A stretch of DNA of 34,171 bases from contig CANHQJ010000033.1 in the NCBI GenBank assembly GCA_947462875.1, positions 1-34,171 of the forward strand. The letters run 5' to 3'. This DNA is from Verrucomicrobiia bacterium (GTDB lineage Bacteria; Verrucomicrobiota; Verrucomicrobiia; Verrucomicrobiales; Akkermansiaceae). Under the pieces are notes generated by a model, which did no database searches, was not told the DNA's origin, and was given only the letters and a program-made list of their open reading frames with translations. Positions 26,361 to 33,737 of this stretch are shown here, piece after piece (within the stretch, counting starts at the first letter, position 1; the number at the start of each line of letters is the position of its first letter). Made by a program: the position numbers and the translations under genes.

Positions 26361-26870
26361 TCATTCGCCCAACATACGCTGAATCAGCGGCAGCACAATG
26401 CGGCCGCGGCTCATCCACGCTTCCAGTTTCTGCAAGCGGCGCCGATAGAATTTACGCAGTTCCGCATCTTCCTCTTCCGCTGCGTTTTTCATCAGTTTCC
26501 CGACCTTGCCCTTGCCGCTTTCCAGATGCGGGCGCACCTGTTCGCGGATGAAGCCTCCGACCAACCGTTTGAGATCCACGTCCGGTTCATACCGGGTGCG
26601 GCGGCTGCCGTTCGCCTCCGCCTCCTTGACCGCTCCCAGCTCGCGCAGCATGCGCAGCCCCTGGCTGGCGGAACCCTTGCTCAGGCGCAGCTTGCGCACG
26701 ACGTCGTCGAGCGATAGCGCTGCAGGAGAAACGAACAACAATCCGTAGATTTCCCCCAATGATTTCGGCAGGCCGATGACCTTGACGCCATCGACAAACA
26801 CGTCGATCACCTGACGATCCAAGGCGGTCAGTTCCGCGTCATTTTCCGCAGCATGCCTTGTCGCATCCAT
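26361..26870 (-). CDS. GbsR/MarR-type winged-helix transcription regulator
   Basis: A 169-residue regulator. Residues about 30-100 form a winged helix: LGEIYGLLFVSPAALSLDDV, then the recognition region LRLSKGSASQGLRMLRELGAV, and a wing with RRTRYEP. The C-terminal part is highly charged and helical, probably for dimerisation. The pattern fits the GbsR branch of MarR-like regulators, known for osmoprotectant control in Bacillus but widely used otherwise. The effector is unknown. It is 22 bp after pabB and immediately followed by the NusG-like gene, so the two probably form a regulatory pair. Confidence 0.82.
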   Translation of the reverse strand: MDATRHAAENDAELTALDRQVIDVFVDGVKVIGLPKSLGEIYGLLFVSPAALSLDDVVRKLRLSKGSASQGLRMLRELGAVKEAEANGSRRTRYEPDVDLKRLVGGFIREQVRPHLESGKGKVGKLMKNAAEEEDAELRKFYRRRLQKLEAWMSRGRIVLPLIQRMLGE

Positions 26871-26892
26871 AGCGGGATACTAGCGACAGGAA

Positions 26893-28173
26893 TCATTTGT
26901 TCAATTCTTTTTGAACAAAATTCCGCCAATCGTTCACGGCGAGCCGGATGCCGCGCGCCTTGTGCAGGGTTTCCTCGTATTCCATTTCCGCCTGCGAATC
27001 GGCGACGATGCCCGCGCCCACATGATAGTGCAGTTGCGAGTTTTCCCGCACCAAGGTGCGGATGGCGATGTTGAACTGGCTCTCCTGATTGTAGCCGAGA
27101 TAGCCGATGGCTCCGCAGTAGAGGCCGCGCGGTACGGGCTCGATTTCCGCGATGATTTCGCAAGCCCGTTTTTTCGGCGCACCCGTGATGCTGCCGCCGG
27201 GAAAACAGGCGGCCAGAAGATCGATCTCATCCGCGTCCGGTCGCAAGACTCCGCGCACGGTGGAGACCAGATGAAACACCTGCTCCAGCGTCTCGAGTCG
27301 CAGCATTTCATCCACGCGCACGCTGCCGAATTCGCAGACCTGGCCGATATCGTTGCGCAACAGGTCCGTGATCATGACCAGCTCGGAAATTTCCTTGGCG
27401 GAAGTTTGCAGTTCGTAGGCGGAGCGGCGGTCTTCATCGGCATCCGCACAGCGGGGACGCGTGCCTTTGATCGGGCGGGTCTCCACCTGTCGTCCGCTGA
27501 TGCGCAGAAACGTTTCCGGCGAGGAACTGAGAATCTCGCGGCCTGCGAGTCGCATCCACGCCGCCATCGGCGCTGGCGAGCGGTCACGCAGACGTTCGTA
27601 GAGTCCGAGCAACGAACCATCACCCTCACAGGTGGCGATGAATTGTTGCGTCAGGTTGACCTGATAGATATCGCCTGCCGCGATCCATGAGCGGATGCGT
27701 TCGACGGCGGATAAAAACGTCTCGCGTTTCATGACCGCGCGGAACCCGGAGACCTCGCAGGGTTTCTGTGGAGCGGGCGGACGAAGTTGCGACGAAAGTT
27801 TCCCCTGTTCCCGCCATTGCTGTTGTTCGTGCTGATAGACCAGCATCTGCGGGTAGTGGCCGAAAACGAACGAGCCATCATACTCGATCCAGCCACAGAG
27901 CCCGCCGAGCGGATAGCCGCAGTCAACGGCTTCGCGCTGCCGTGCGCGCCAGAAGCCGCGCAGGTGTTGCCGGTCCTCCAGATGGTGAAGATTGCCGCGC
28001 ACGAGAAACTCCGGTGCCGCGGCGATGATGGATATGGCAGGGCCGGCGTTGTCCGGCGCATGTCCCGATGAGTCGAAAAACACGAGGCCGTCTAGATGCG
28101 ACAGATGCGCGGCCACTTCCAGCGGGGACATTTCCTGCCAGGTTTGTTCGAGAATTTGCTGGTCCGCGCGCAC
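26893..28173 (-). CDS. pabB: Aminodeoxychorismate synthase component I (PabB)
   Basis: A 426-residue chorismate-utilising enzyme that makes 4-amino-4-deoxychorismate for folate synthesis, with a glutamine amidotransferase partner not present here. The key PIKGTRPR motif (about 233-240) contains the lysine typical of PabB rather than the PIAGTR of anthranilate synthase. Other motifs are AGDIYQVNLTQ, SSSPETFL, FPGGSITGAPKKRA near 325 and the ending GAGIVADSQAEMEYEET. The start is GTG; an in-frame stop shortly upstream limits extension. It lies within the minus-strand run, 75 bp after the MglA-like gene. Confidence 0.92.
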   Translation of the reverse strand: MRADQQILEQTWQEMSPLEVAAHLSHLDGLVFFDSSGHAPDNAGPAISIIAAAPEFLVRGNLHHLEDRQHLRGFWRARQREAVDCGYPLGGLCGWIEYDGSFVFGHYPQMLVYQHEQQQWREQGKLSSQLRPPAPQKPCEVSGFRAVMKRETFLSAVERIRSWIAAGDIYQVNLTQQFIATCEGDGSLLGLYERLRDRSPAPMAAWMRLAGREILSSSPETFLRISGRQVETRPIKGTRPRCADADEDRRSAYELQTSAKEISELVMITDLLRNDIGQVCEFGSVRVDEMLRLETLEQVFHLVSTVRGVLRPDADEIDLLAACFPGGSITGAPKKRACEIIAEIEPVPRGLYCGAIGYLGYNQESQFNIAIRTLVRENSQLHYHVGAGIVADSQAEMEYEETLHKARGIRLAVNDWRNFVQKELNK

Positions 28174-28248
28174 GACGGAACCTGCACCATCAGCAAGCCG
28201 TCGTCAATCCCTGCTCACGCGCGGTGGCCGGTGGCGGACATTTTTTGT

Positions 28249-28833
28249 TCAGAATGCCTGCATGCGCAGCGCTTCAAGGGCGCGTGTGATGAGAGCCTCC
28301 ATGGCCAGCAGGCTGTTGTTGTCGAACTCTGTCGCACAGCAGAAGCGTGGTATCCTGTTGTGCCCGAGTTCTAACAGTTGATCCCATTCCTGCAGCAGGG
28401 CGGGAGTCGTTAGCTCGGCACGATGGTAGAGGAAAACGACGGGAAACTCCCGCAGGTCGATGCCTTGGCGCTGCAGGCTGCGGATCGTTTGCACCACTGT
28501 ATGCAAGCTCGCCTCGCGCTGGCTCGGCTCCATGTCCATCAGCAAAAGTATGCCATCCGCATTGCTCAACAGCACCTCCTGAAGAGCGTTGTATTGCCGC
28601 TGGCCGACGAGGCCGTGCAGGGAAATGCGCAATTGCTGCAAAAGTGTCGGTGAAAAGCGTATGGTTTCCATGCGCAGCGCATCGAGTGTGCCGAGTTGGT
28701 AGTTCCGCAGTACGGCACCGCCATGCAGCCGCGCCAGATCGCGGAACAGCGCCATCAGGTCCACCGAGGGCGGGGCGGCGATGACCAGTTTGAGCGCATG
28801 ATCATGAGCCGAGGATGCGCTGGCGCTCTTCAT
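28249..28833 (-). CDS. MglA/Ras-like protein lacking canonical GTP-binding motifs
   Basis: A 194-residue protein that follows MglA-type small GTPases along its core: LRISLHGLVGQRQYNALQE (68-86) aligns with the strand-PGQ-helix region, NADGILLLMD (91-100) with the VDGVVFVAD strand, and GIDLREFPVVFLYHRAEL (124-141) with the strand carrying NKxD. The P-loop position reads APPSVDLM (20-27) instead of GxxxxGK[ST], and the NKxD position reads HRAE (137-140). It is therefore probably a pseudo-GTPase with altered or no GTP binding. It begins 11 bp after a roadblock-domain gene, matching the MglB-MglA pairing. Function is unknown; a role in polarity or protein localisation is possible. Confidence 0.7.
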   Translation of the reverse strand: MKSASASSAHDHALKLVIAAPPSVDLMALFRDLARLHGGAVLRNYQLGTLDALRMETIRFSPTLLQQLRISLHGLVGQRQYNALQEVLLSNADGILLLMDMEPSQREASLHTVVQTIRSLQRQGIDLREFPVVFLYHRAELTTPALLQEWDQLLELGHNRIPRFCCATEFDNNSLLAMEALITRALEALRMQAF

Positions 28834-28844
28834 GCGGAATGGTG

Positions 28845-29669
28845 TTAGAGCGAGCCCATTTTATCGAGCTCGCGGGCGACAATCATGATGGTCTCGCGTA
28901 TACCGGGAGCAAAGCCGCCATCGGTTTGCACCGCGAGAATCGTATTGCCATCACGCACGAATTCGATCGGCACGCTGCCGCTGTACAAGCGCAACTGACC
29001 ACCGCCGAAGCCGAGAGCCTGCAGGGTGCGTTTGAGAGTATCAAGAGCTCCCACCTCGTGACTTCCGATGCGCGCCACGTGGCGGATGCCCGGCAGTGAG
29101 CGCGTGCGCTGGAGAATTTCCTCAGCACTCATTTCACGATCCACACCGAAAATGGCGCGCAGCTCCAGTTGGCGGTAGGGAACGTGTTCTTCCGGGAGAT
29201 CGATGGTTGGCGCCATCATTTGACCGTTCAGCGATTGCTGCGGAGGCATGGCATGAGCTGCCATGGGCTGAAGTGCGGGAGCGGAAGGTCTCGCGGTCAC
29301 GGGAGCCGGGGCAGGTGCCACTGAGAAAGGACTCTGTGTCGCGGGTGCCGGTGCCATCGTGCCCACGGTGGCAAAGGGGCTGGAGGCCGGATCCTGGTAG
29401 CCTAACGGTTGTGCGGTTTCGGCAGCGATTTGGAACGGGCTGTCGGCAGCCTTCGAGCGCGGCGATGGAATTTTGGCGGGTCTTCCCGCCTCGGGAACCA
29501 GTCTTTCATGCGCCTCATCCGGCATGGCGGCAAAGGGAGACTGTGGCACGAGAGGCGCTGCCGCAAATGGGCTGCTCGGCGCGGTTTCGGATGCGAAAGA
29601 AAACGGATTGGCTGCGCCGTTGGACTCGCTTGTTGCAAAGGGGTCAAAAATGCCTCGTGATGTGCTCAT
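28845..29669 (-). CDS. Roadblock/LC7-domain protein with repeated [S/D/N]PF motifs
   Basis: A 274-residue protein in two parts. Residues 1-150 are low complexity, rich in Pro, Ala and Ser, with seven short motifs of the form DPF, NPF or SPF (residues 9-11, 21-23, 33-35, 44-46 and around 77, 97 and 113). Residues about 160-274 resemble an MglB/roadblock domain: MSAEEILQRTRSLPGIRHVA, a central region, then NTILAVQTDGGFAPGIRETI. It is directly followed by the MglA-like gene, so a complex is expected. No Shine-Dalgarno site is visible. The 161-bp gap upstream to def may hold a promoter. Confidence 0.7.
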   Translation of the reverse strand: MSTSRGIFDPFATSESNGAANPFSFASETAPSSPFAAAPLVPQSPFAAMPDEAHERLVPEAGRPAKIPSPRSKAADSPFQIAAETAQPLGYQDPASSPFATVGTMAPAPATQSPFSVAPAPAPVTARPSAPALQPMAAHAMPPQQSLNGQMMAPTIDLPEEHVPYRQLELRAIFGVDREMSAEEILQRTRSLPGIRHVARIGSHEVGALDTLKRTLQALGFGGGQLRLYSGSVPIEFVRDGNTILAVQTDGGFAPGIRETIMIVARELDKMGSL

Positions 29670-29830
29670 AGCGTTGGGAGGGGTGATTCGGGGGCGGGTG
29701 ATGTTGGGAAAACGCCATTGCTGGCTCGGCCGCTATCTTACCTATCAATTCCTTAGCATCAAGCAAATATCGTAAATACATCTTGACATTTTTGACAGAA
29801 AGCTGGGCCGCATGCACGGGGCGGCGGGGA

Positions 29831-30370
29831 TCATTCCAGCGACCTGAGTTGCTTGCGAATGGCCATCTTGGCCGCAGGCGAGAGGCGGTCGAGAAACAGG
29901 ATGCCATCGAGGTGATCGATCTCATGCTGAAAGGCGCGGGCCAGCAGGCCATCCGTTTCCACCTCGATCTCCGCGCCATCCAGTTGCTGGAAACGCACCC
30001 GCACGATCGAAGGGCGCCCCACCGGGGCGCGCACGCCGCGAATGCTCAGGCAGCCCTCTGTCTCGACCGCGCGTGGTCCATCGAGTTCCATGATTGGGTT
30101 GAGAAATACGAGGGGCATGTGCTCCACCATGTCCACTTCCTCGCCATTGATCGTCATGAAACTCACGCACTCCGGATCGTGCGAGACATCGATCGCCGCC
30201 ATGCGCAGGGCGCGGCCGATTTGCGGCGCGGCGAGTCCCACGCCATTGGCATGATACATCGTCTCCAACATGTTTTCCGCGAGTGTGACGATCTCTTCCG
30301 TGATCTCCGTGACCTCAGCGCATTTTTCCCGCAGGACGGGATCACCGATTTGAACAATATCTAACAACAT
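29831..30370 (-). CDS. def: Peptide deformylase
   Basis: A 179-residue metalloenzyme that removes the formyl group from nascent protein N-termini. All three signature motifs are present: GVGLAAPQIG (43-52), EGCLS (105-109, metal-binding Cys107) and QHEIDHLDG (148-156, metal-binding His149 and His153 with catalytic Glu150). Length is typical. It follows exbD by 16 bp, so it probably belongs to the tonB-exbB-exbD transcript, although there is no functional link. Confidence 0.97.
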   Translation of the reverse strand: MLLDIVQIGDPVLREKCAEVTEITEEIVTLAENMLETMYHANGVGLAAPQIGRALRMAAIDVSHDPECVSFMTINGEEVDMVEHMPLVFLNPIMELDGPRAVETEGCLSIRGVRAPVGRPSIVRVRFQQLDGAEIEVETDGLLARAFQHEIDHLDGILFLDRLSPAAKMAIRKQLRSLE

Positions 30371-30386
30371 AAGCGTTTTCTAACAA

Positions 30387-30812
30387 TTAGGGGCCGGGGG
30401 TGGCGGAGGATTTTTTGGCACGGGTGGGCATGACCTTGATACCCAGGCGGCTGAGAGCGCCCCAGATCTCCACCATTTTTCCGAAAGGCGCCTTTTCATC
30501 GGCCTCGACCTCGAGTGTGCGGTCGGGATTGAGCTTGCGCCAGGCCTCGAGGTAGGAATCGAGCAGGCCTTCCGGCACGGCGGCGCCCTCCAGCGCGAGA
30601 TTGCCCGTGGCATCGATGGCGAGCACCGACATTTCCGCCAGCACGGTTTCAGTGGGCAGATCCTTGGCAGTGGGCAAGGTGATTTGCATTTGGTGGCGCG
30701 GGCGCTTGAAGTTGGTGGAGACGATGAAAAAGATCAGCAAGATGAAGAGGATGTCGATCATGGGGACGATCGGCACGGTGGAGCTCTTTTTGATAGGGCG
30801 GGCGAACTGCAT
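30387..30812 (-). CDS. exbD: ExbD/TolR-type biopolymer transport protein
   Basis: A 141-residue inner-membrane protein of the Ton energy complex. After the short cytosolic MQFARPIKKSS lies one membrane helix (PMIDILFILLIFFIVSTNF, about 18-36) with the conserved Asp thought to take part in proton movement, then a periplasmic domain. The open frame starts at 30854, overlapping exbB by 31 bp; ATG 30812 is preferred because MQFARP resembles usual ExbD N-termini and leaves an 11-bp gap after the exbB stop. The choice is not certain. Confidence 0.88.
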   Translation of the reverse strand: MQFARPIKKSSTVPIVPMIDILFILLIFFIVSTNFKRPRHQMQITLPTAKDLPTETVLAEMSVLAIDATGNLALEGAAVPEGLLDSYLEAWRKLNPDRTLEVEADEKAPFGKMVEIWGALSRLGIKVMPTRAKKSSATPGP

Positions 30813-30823
30813 GGGTGCGGCGG

Positions 30824-31513
30824 TTAGTGTTTCGGCGAGCGCGCTTTTTGGCAAACATGGACAAGCTTGCTGAGCAGCATTTCCAGCTCGGTGGTGAAAC
30901 TCTCAATTTTGCGATTGAAAAAGCTCTGGGCGATCACGCAGGGAACGGTGATGGCAAGGCCGAAGATGGTGGTGTTCAGCGCCACGGCGATGCCTTGGGC
31001 GATGCGCTGGGCGTCGCTCATGTCGCCCGCCTTCCCCATTTCCTGGAACAGAAAGGCCAGACCGCTGGCGGTGCCGAGCAGGCCTAACAAGGGTGAGACG
31101 ACGATCACCACATCCAGTTCGGTCATACCGGTGCTGAGGTGGAGCAATTCATGGCGGGCGGTGGTTTGCACGGCATCGCTGATGTCCGTTTGTGACTTGC
31201 CGCGGTTCCTGACGGCCACGGCGGCAAGGCGTGCGAGAGCGGTTTTGCCGCGTTCGAATTCCTCCAGCAAGGGCTCCACCGTGCCCGCTTCCACACACTC
31301 TTCGAAGCGGTCCACCTGAGCGGCGAGGGCCGGCGGGATGATGATGGCGCGGCGCAGCGATAGAAATTTGAAAACGATGATGGTAAAGCCGACGACCAGG
31401 CACAGCAGCAACGGATACATGAACATGCCTCCTGCGTGAAAGTATTCCCATACCGTTTGCAGGGCGCTTTGGGTGGATACGGGAGATTGGGCAAGGGTAG
31501 GTAGGTGCGTCAT
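30824..31513 (-). CDS. exbB: ExbB/TolQ/MotA-family proton channel protein
   Basis: A 229-residue inner-membrane protein. Three hydrophobic segments are visible: about 34-52 (LLLCLVVGFTIIVFKFL), about 133-156 (VVIVVSPLLGLLGTASGLAFLF, the conserved channel helix) and about 172-194 (VALNTTIFGLAITVPCVIAQ). The GLLGTxxGL pattern and ALNTTxxGLAIxxP pattern are hallmarks of the family. With ExbD it uses the proton gradient to drive TonB. It begins 1 nt after the tonB stop (TGATATG), so translation is probably coupled. Confidence 0.93.
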   Translation of the reverse strand: MTHLPTLAQSPVSTQSALQTVWEYFHAGGMFMYPLLLCLVVGFTIIVFKFLSLRRAIIIPPALAAQVDRFEECVEAGTVEPLLEEFERGKTALARLAAVAVRNRGKSQTDISDAVQTTARHELLHLSTGMTELDVVIVVSPLLGLLGTASGLAFLFQEMGKAGDMSDAQRIAQGIAVALNTTIFGLAITVPCVIAQSFFNRKIESFTTELEMLLSKLVHVCQKARSPKH

Positions 31514-31514
31514 A

Positions 31515-32690
31515 TCAGAAGTAGAAATTGTATATCAGCTCGATCGGTTCGTCATCGATTTGTGCTTTCAGCTCGGCGGGGATGGGCGGGATTTTCGCTT
31601 GGCGGATGGCGCTGAGGGTGAAGCCCTTTTGCACCTCGCCGGCATCGACCATTTCCACCACGGAGATCGTGCGCACCGAGCTGTCCGGAGCGATGACGAA
31701 GCGCACGGTGATGATGCCGGGCGTGATGAAGTCGCGGTATTTGGTGCAGTTGCGGTGCCACTCGGCCTCCACGGCACGGCTGAGTGCGCTGTGATAGCGT
31801 CCCATGGGGGTGTTGGCGACGTTGAGCGCCGAGCGGCCCTTGCGGGAGATCGAGCCGCTGAGTTTGGTTTTGCTCTGATTGCCGCGGAAGCCAGGCTCGT
31901 TCGGGTCCTGTTTGGGAGTGGGCTTGGGCAATTCCGGGCGGGCCGTTTCCGCCATTTCTTTGTTTTGTGTGTCCGGCTTGCTCGCGGGCTGGGGCTTGAG
32001 GGCTTCTTCCGCGGGCTTGGGTCGTTCCACGTCCTGATCTCCGGGTAGCGTGGGAGTGGAAGTGGCTGCCATTTTTTCCGGGGACTCGCCCTTGTTTTCG
32101 TCTGGTTCCGTGGGCGGGGTGGTGGGCTGGGGTGGCTCGGTGACGGCGGTTTTGACGGGCGATTCGGCAGCGGTCGTGGTGGCGGGTGTGGGGGGCGTGG
32201 GCGGTGCCATGGCTTTGGCGAGCTCGCGGCTCTCCAGTTTGCCATCTTGCGCACGGCTTTCCGTGGTTTCGATTTCGCCGGGGCGGCGGGGATCGCGGCC
32301 CGCCTGGCTGGGCATGTTCGGCGCGCCGGCGACGGGGAGGGCGTCGCTGGTGGCGATGGTATCGCGTTCGCCGATGAAGTCGGCTTTCTCCGGCGGGGCC
32401 GATGCCTGATCGGCAGAAGTGCGGGCGAACGAGGGCCGCTGCTTTTCTGCTGCGGGTGGCTCCACTGCGGGCTTGGGTGTCAGCGGCGCGGGCGGGGCCA
32501 TGACGATGACCACCTGCTCTTTCGGTTTCGGCGCGATTTTGGGACTGTGCTTGGCGAGGAGTTGTGATTGCAGTGCGAGGAAACCCACCACCACCAGCAA
32601 CGCGAAAGTGATAGCCACGGCAATCGCAAACGAAAGCAACCAGAGTTGTCGTTCTTTTTCCCAAGCATGAGATGTAAGCGTCGCTGCCAT
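31515..32690 (-). CDS. TonB-like energy transducer
   Basis: A 391-residue protein with an N-terminal membrane helix (about 18-42, LLSFAIAVAITFALLVVVGF) after a short cytosolic segment, then a long periplasm-spanning region of more than 230 residues rich in Pro, Lys, Glu and Ala, and a C-terminal domain (about 290-391) with the TonB/TolA-type strand pattern GIITVRFVIAPDSSV and IRQAKIPPIP. It would link ExbB-ExbD to outer-membrane transporters. The central region is longer than in E. coli TonB (239 residues in total). A same-strand frame of almost equal length (31552-32724) lacks these features and is a shadow. Confidence 0.85.
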   Translation of the reverse strand: MAATLTSHAWEKERQLWLLSFAIAVAITFALLVVVGFLALQSQLLAKHSPKIAPKPKEQVVIVMAPPAPLTPKPAVEPPAAEKQRPSFARTSADQASAPPEKADFIGERDTIATSDALPVAGAPNMPSQAGRDPRRPGEIETTESRAQDGKLESRELAKAMAPPTPPTPATTTAAESPVKTAVTEPPQPTTPPTEPDENKGESPEKMAATSTPTLPGDQDVERPKPAEEALKPQPASKPDTQNKEMAETARPELPKPTPKQDPNEPGFRGNQSKTKLSGSISRKGRSALNVANTPMGRYHSALSRAVEAEWHRNCTKYRDFITPGIITVRFVIAPDSSVRTISVVEMVDAGEVQKGFTLSAIRQAKIPPIPAELKAQIDDEPIELIYNFYF

Positions 32691-32798
32691 CGGCTGACAG
32701 CATTATGAGCGCATTTGTGAGCAATCACAAGGAATTAGGGCTCGGATTTGTGATTTCTTTCTTTGCAAATGCTGCGATCCCGCTACAGAATCGCGCCC

Positions 32799-33182
32799 AT
32801 GCGAACCCATGGGCTGATTTTGATTTTGCTGGCATTGCACTCGCTGGCCTGCACCCGGAAAATGATCCAGGTGCCGATCAATGCGCCGGTGAAACCTGTC
32901 GCCAAAAAAGAAAACGCCACAGTTGCCGCTCCCGCGCCTGCTGACGATTCGCTGGATCTGGCCAATCAACTGCGCGATCCGGATATGTTGAATCGGCTGG
33001 ATGATCCGGCGCAGCAAGACGCTCAGAAATCCCCGTCCAAACCGAACACGAACAAACCGGTGGTGATCAAAGGGTCTGATCAGCCGCCGGAACCGCCGAA
33101 CAGCAATCGACCGACACCAGCCCCGCCGTTGCCGCCGATCAACGGTGCCACTGGAGGTAAAACCCCGGGCTCCGGTAACTGA
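32799..33182 (+). CDS. Small Pro-rich lipoprotein, unknown function
   Basis: A 127-residue predicted lipoprotein. From ATG 32799, the sequence MRTHGLILILLALHSLAC gives a good lipoprotein signal with lipidation at Cys18. The frame extends to 32763, but that start would put charged residues ahead of the signal. The mature part is hydrophilic, with SLDLANQLRDPDMLNRLDDP followed by a Pro/Asn-rich low-complexity tail. No family is recognised. It diverges from tonB (108 bp) and overlaps the convergent gene at 33139 by 44 bp. Confidence 0.6.
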   Translation: MRTHGLILILLALHSLACTRKMIQVPINAPVKPVAKKENATVAAPAPADDSLDLANQLRDPDMLNRLDDPAQQDAQKSPSKPNTNKPVVIKGSDQPPEPPNSNRPTPAPPLPPINGATGGKTPGSGN

Positions 33183-33531
33183 AGTTCCACGAGCTTCCAG
33201 AGCGGTGGCATCCACTGCCGTATACGCGTGGCTGCATGCATGGGTTGCGATAAAACCAACCTGTGCCGATCGTCCATGGACCGAAGGGATTCCACGCATT
33301 GATATACCAATCGCGCAAACGACTGTAGCGCCGACCCGCATTCCATGGCTGCGCCGCCGCGCGGATCAAGGCCTGATCGTTGGCGACCAAATCGCGCGGC
33401 TGCGTCGTGGGGATGGCGTCCGCAGGCAGTTCGCCCACGGGTTGACCCTTGGCATCATACCACATCTCTTTCTCCTCCGCCGCAGCGATGTGCCATGCGA
33501 TGAGTGTGATTAAAAGACAGCGTCCTTTCAT
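33139..33531 (-). CDS. Small secreted protein, unknown function
   Basis: A 130-residue predicted exported protein. Residues 1-18 form a signal peptide (MKGRCLLITLIAWHIAAA), and the mature part starts EEKEMWYDAKG. It is unusually rich in Trp, Tyr and Arg toward the C-terminus, with two cysteines that could form a disulfide bond. GTAGGTAG upstream of the ATG is a plausible ribosome-binding site. It overlaps the end of the lipoprotein gene tail to tail, so one of the two may be misread; the signal peptides on both support both genes. Confidence 0.5.
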   Translation of the reverse strand: MKGRCLLITLIAWHIAAAEEKEMWYDAKGQPVGELPADAIPTTQPRDLVANDQALIRAAAQPWNAGRRYSRLRDWYINAWNPFGPWTIGTGWFYRNPCMQPRVYGSGCHRSGSSWNFSYRSPGFYLQWHR

Positions 33532-33737
33532 GACTACCTACCCTAAACACGCGGCGAAAATTCTCCAGTGCAAATGTGAGAAAAAATTCGTGAAATTTTT
33601 CTAAGAGACGAAACACATTGCGCGTTACTGCCCGTGAGAAGAGGCGAGTGCATACAATTTTGCTGGTAATTTTCCACAAAACTTCGCACATTCGTCTCGG
33701 AAATTAGTAACAACAACCTCCAAACCGAAAAAGTCCC

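Noticed and set aside
28249-28833. Reading the gene as an ordinary active MglA GTPase
   Set aside because: The P-loop lysine and Ser/Thr and the NKxD motif are absent, so normal GTP binding cannot be assumed.
31552-32724. 390-codon minus-strand frame nearly the same length as the TonB-like frame
   Set aside because: It lacks a membrane helix and the C-terminal TonB-like strand pattern; its Arg/His-rich composition is typical of an out-of-frame reading of Pro-rich coding DNA.
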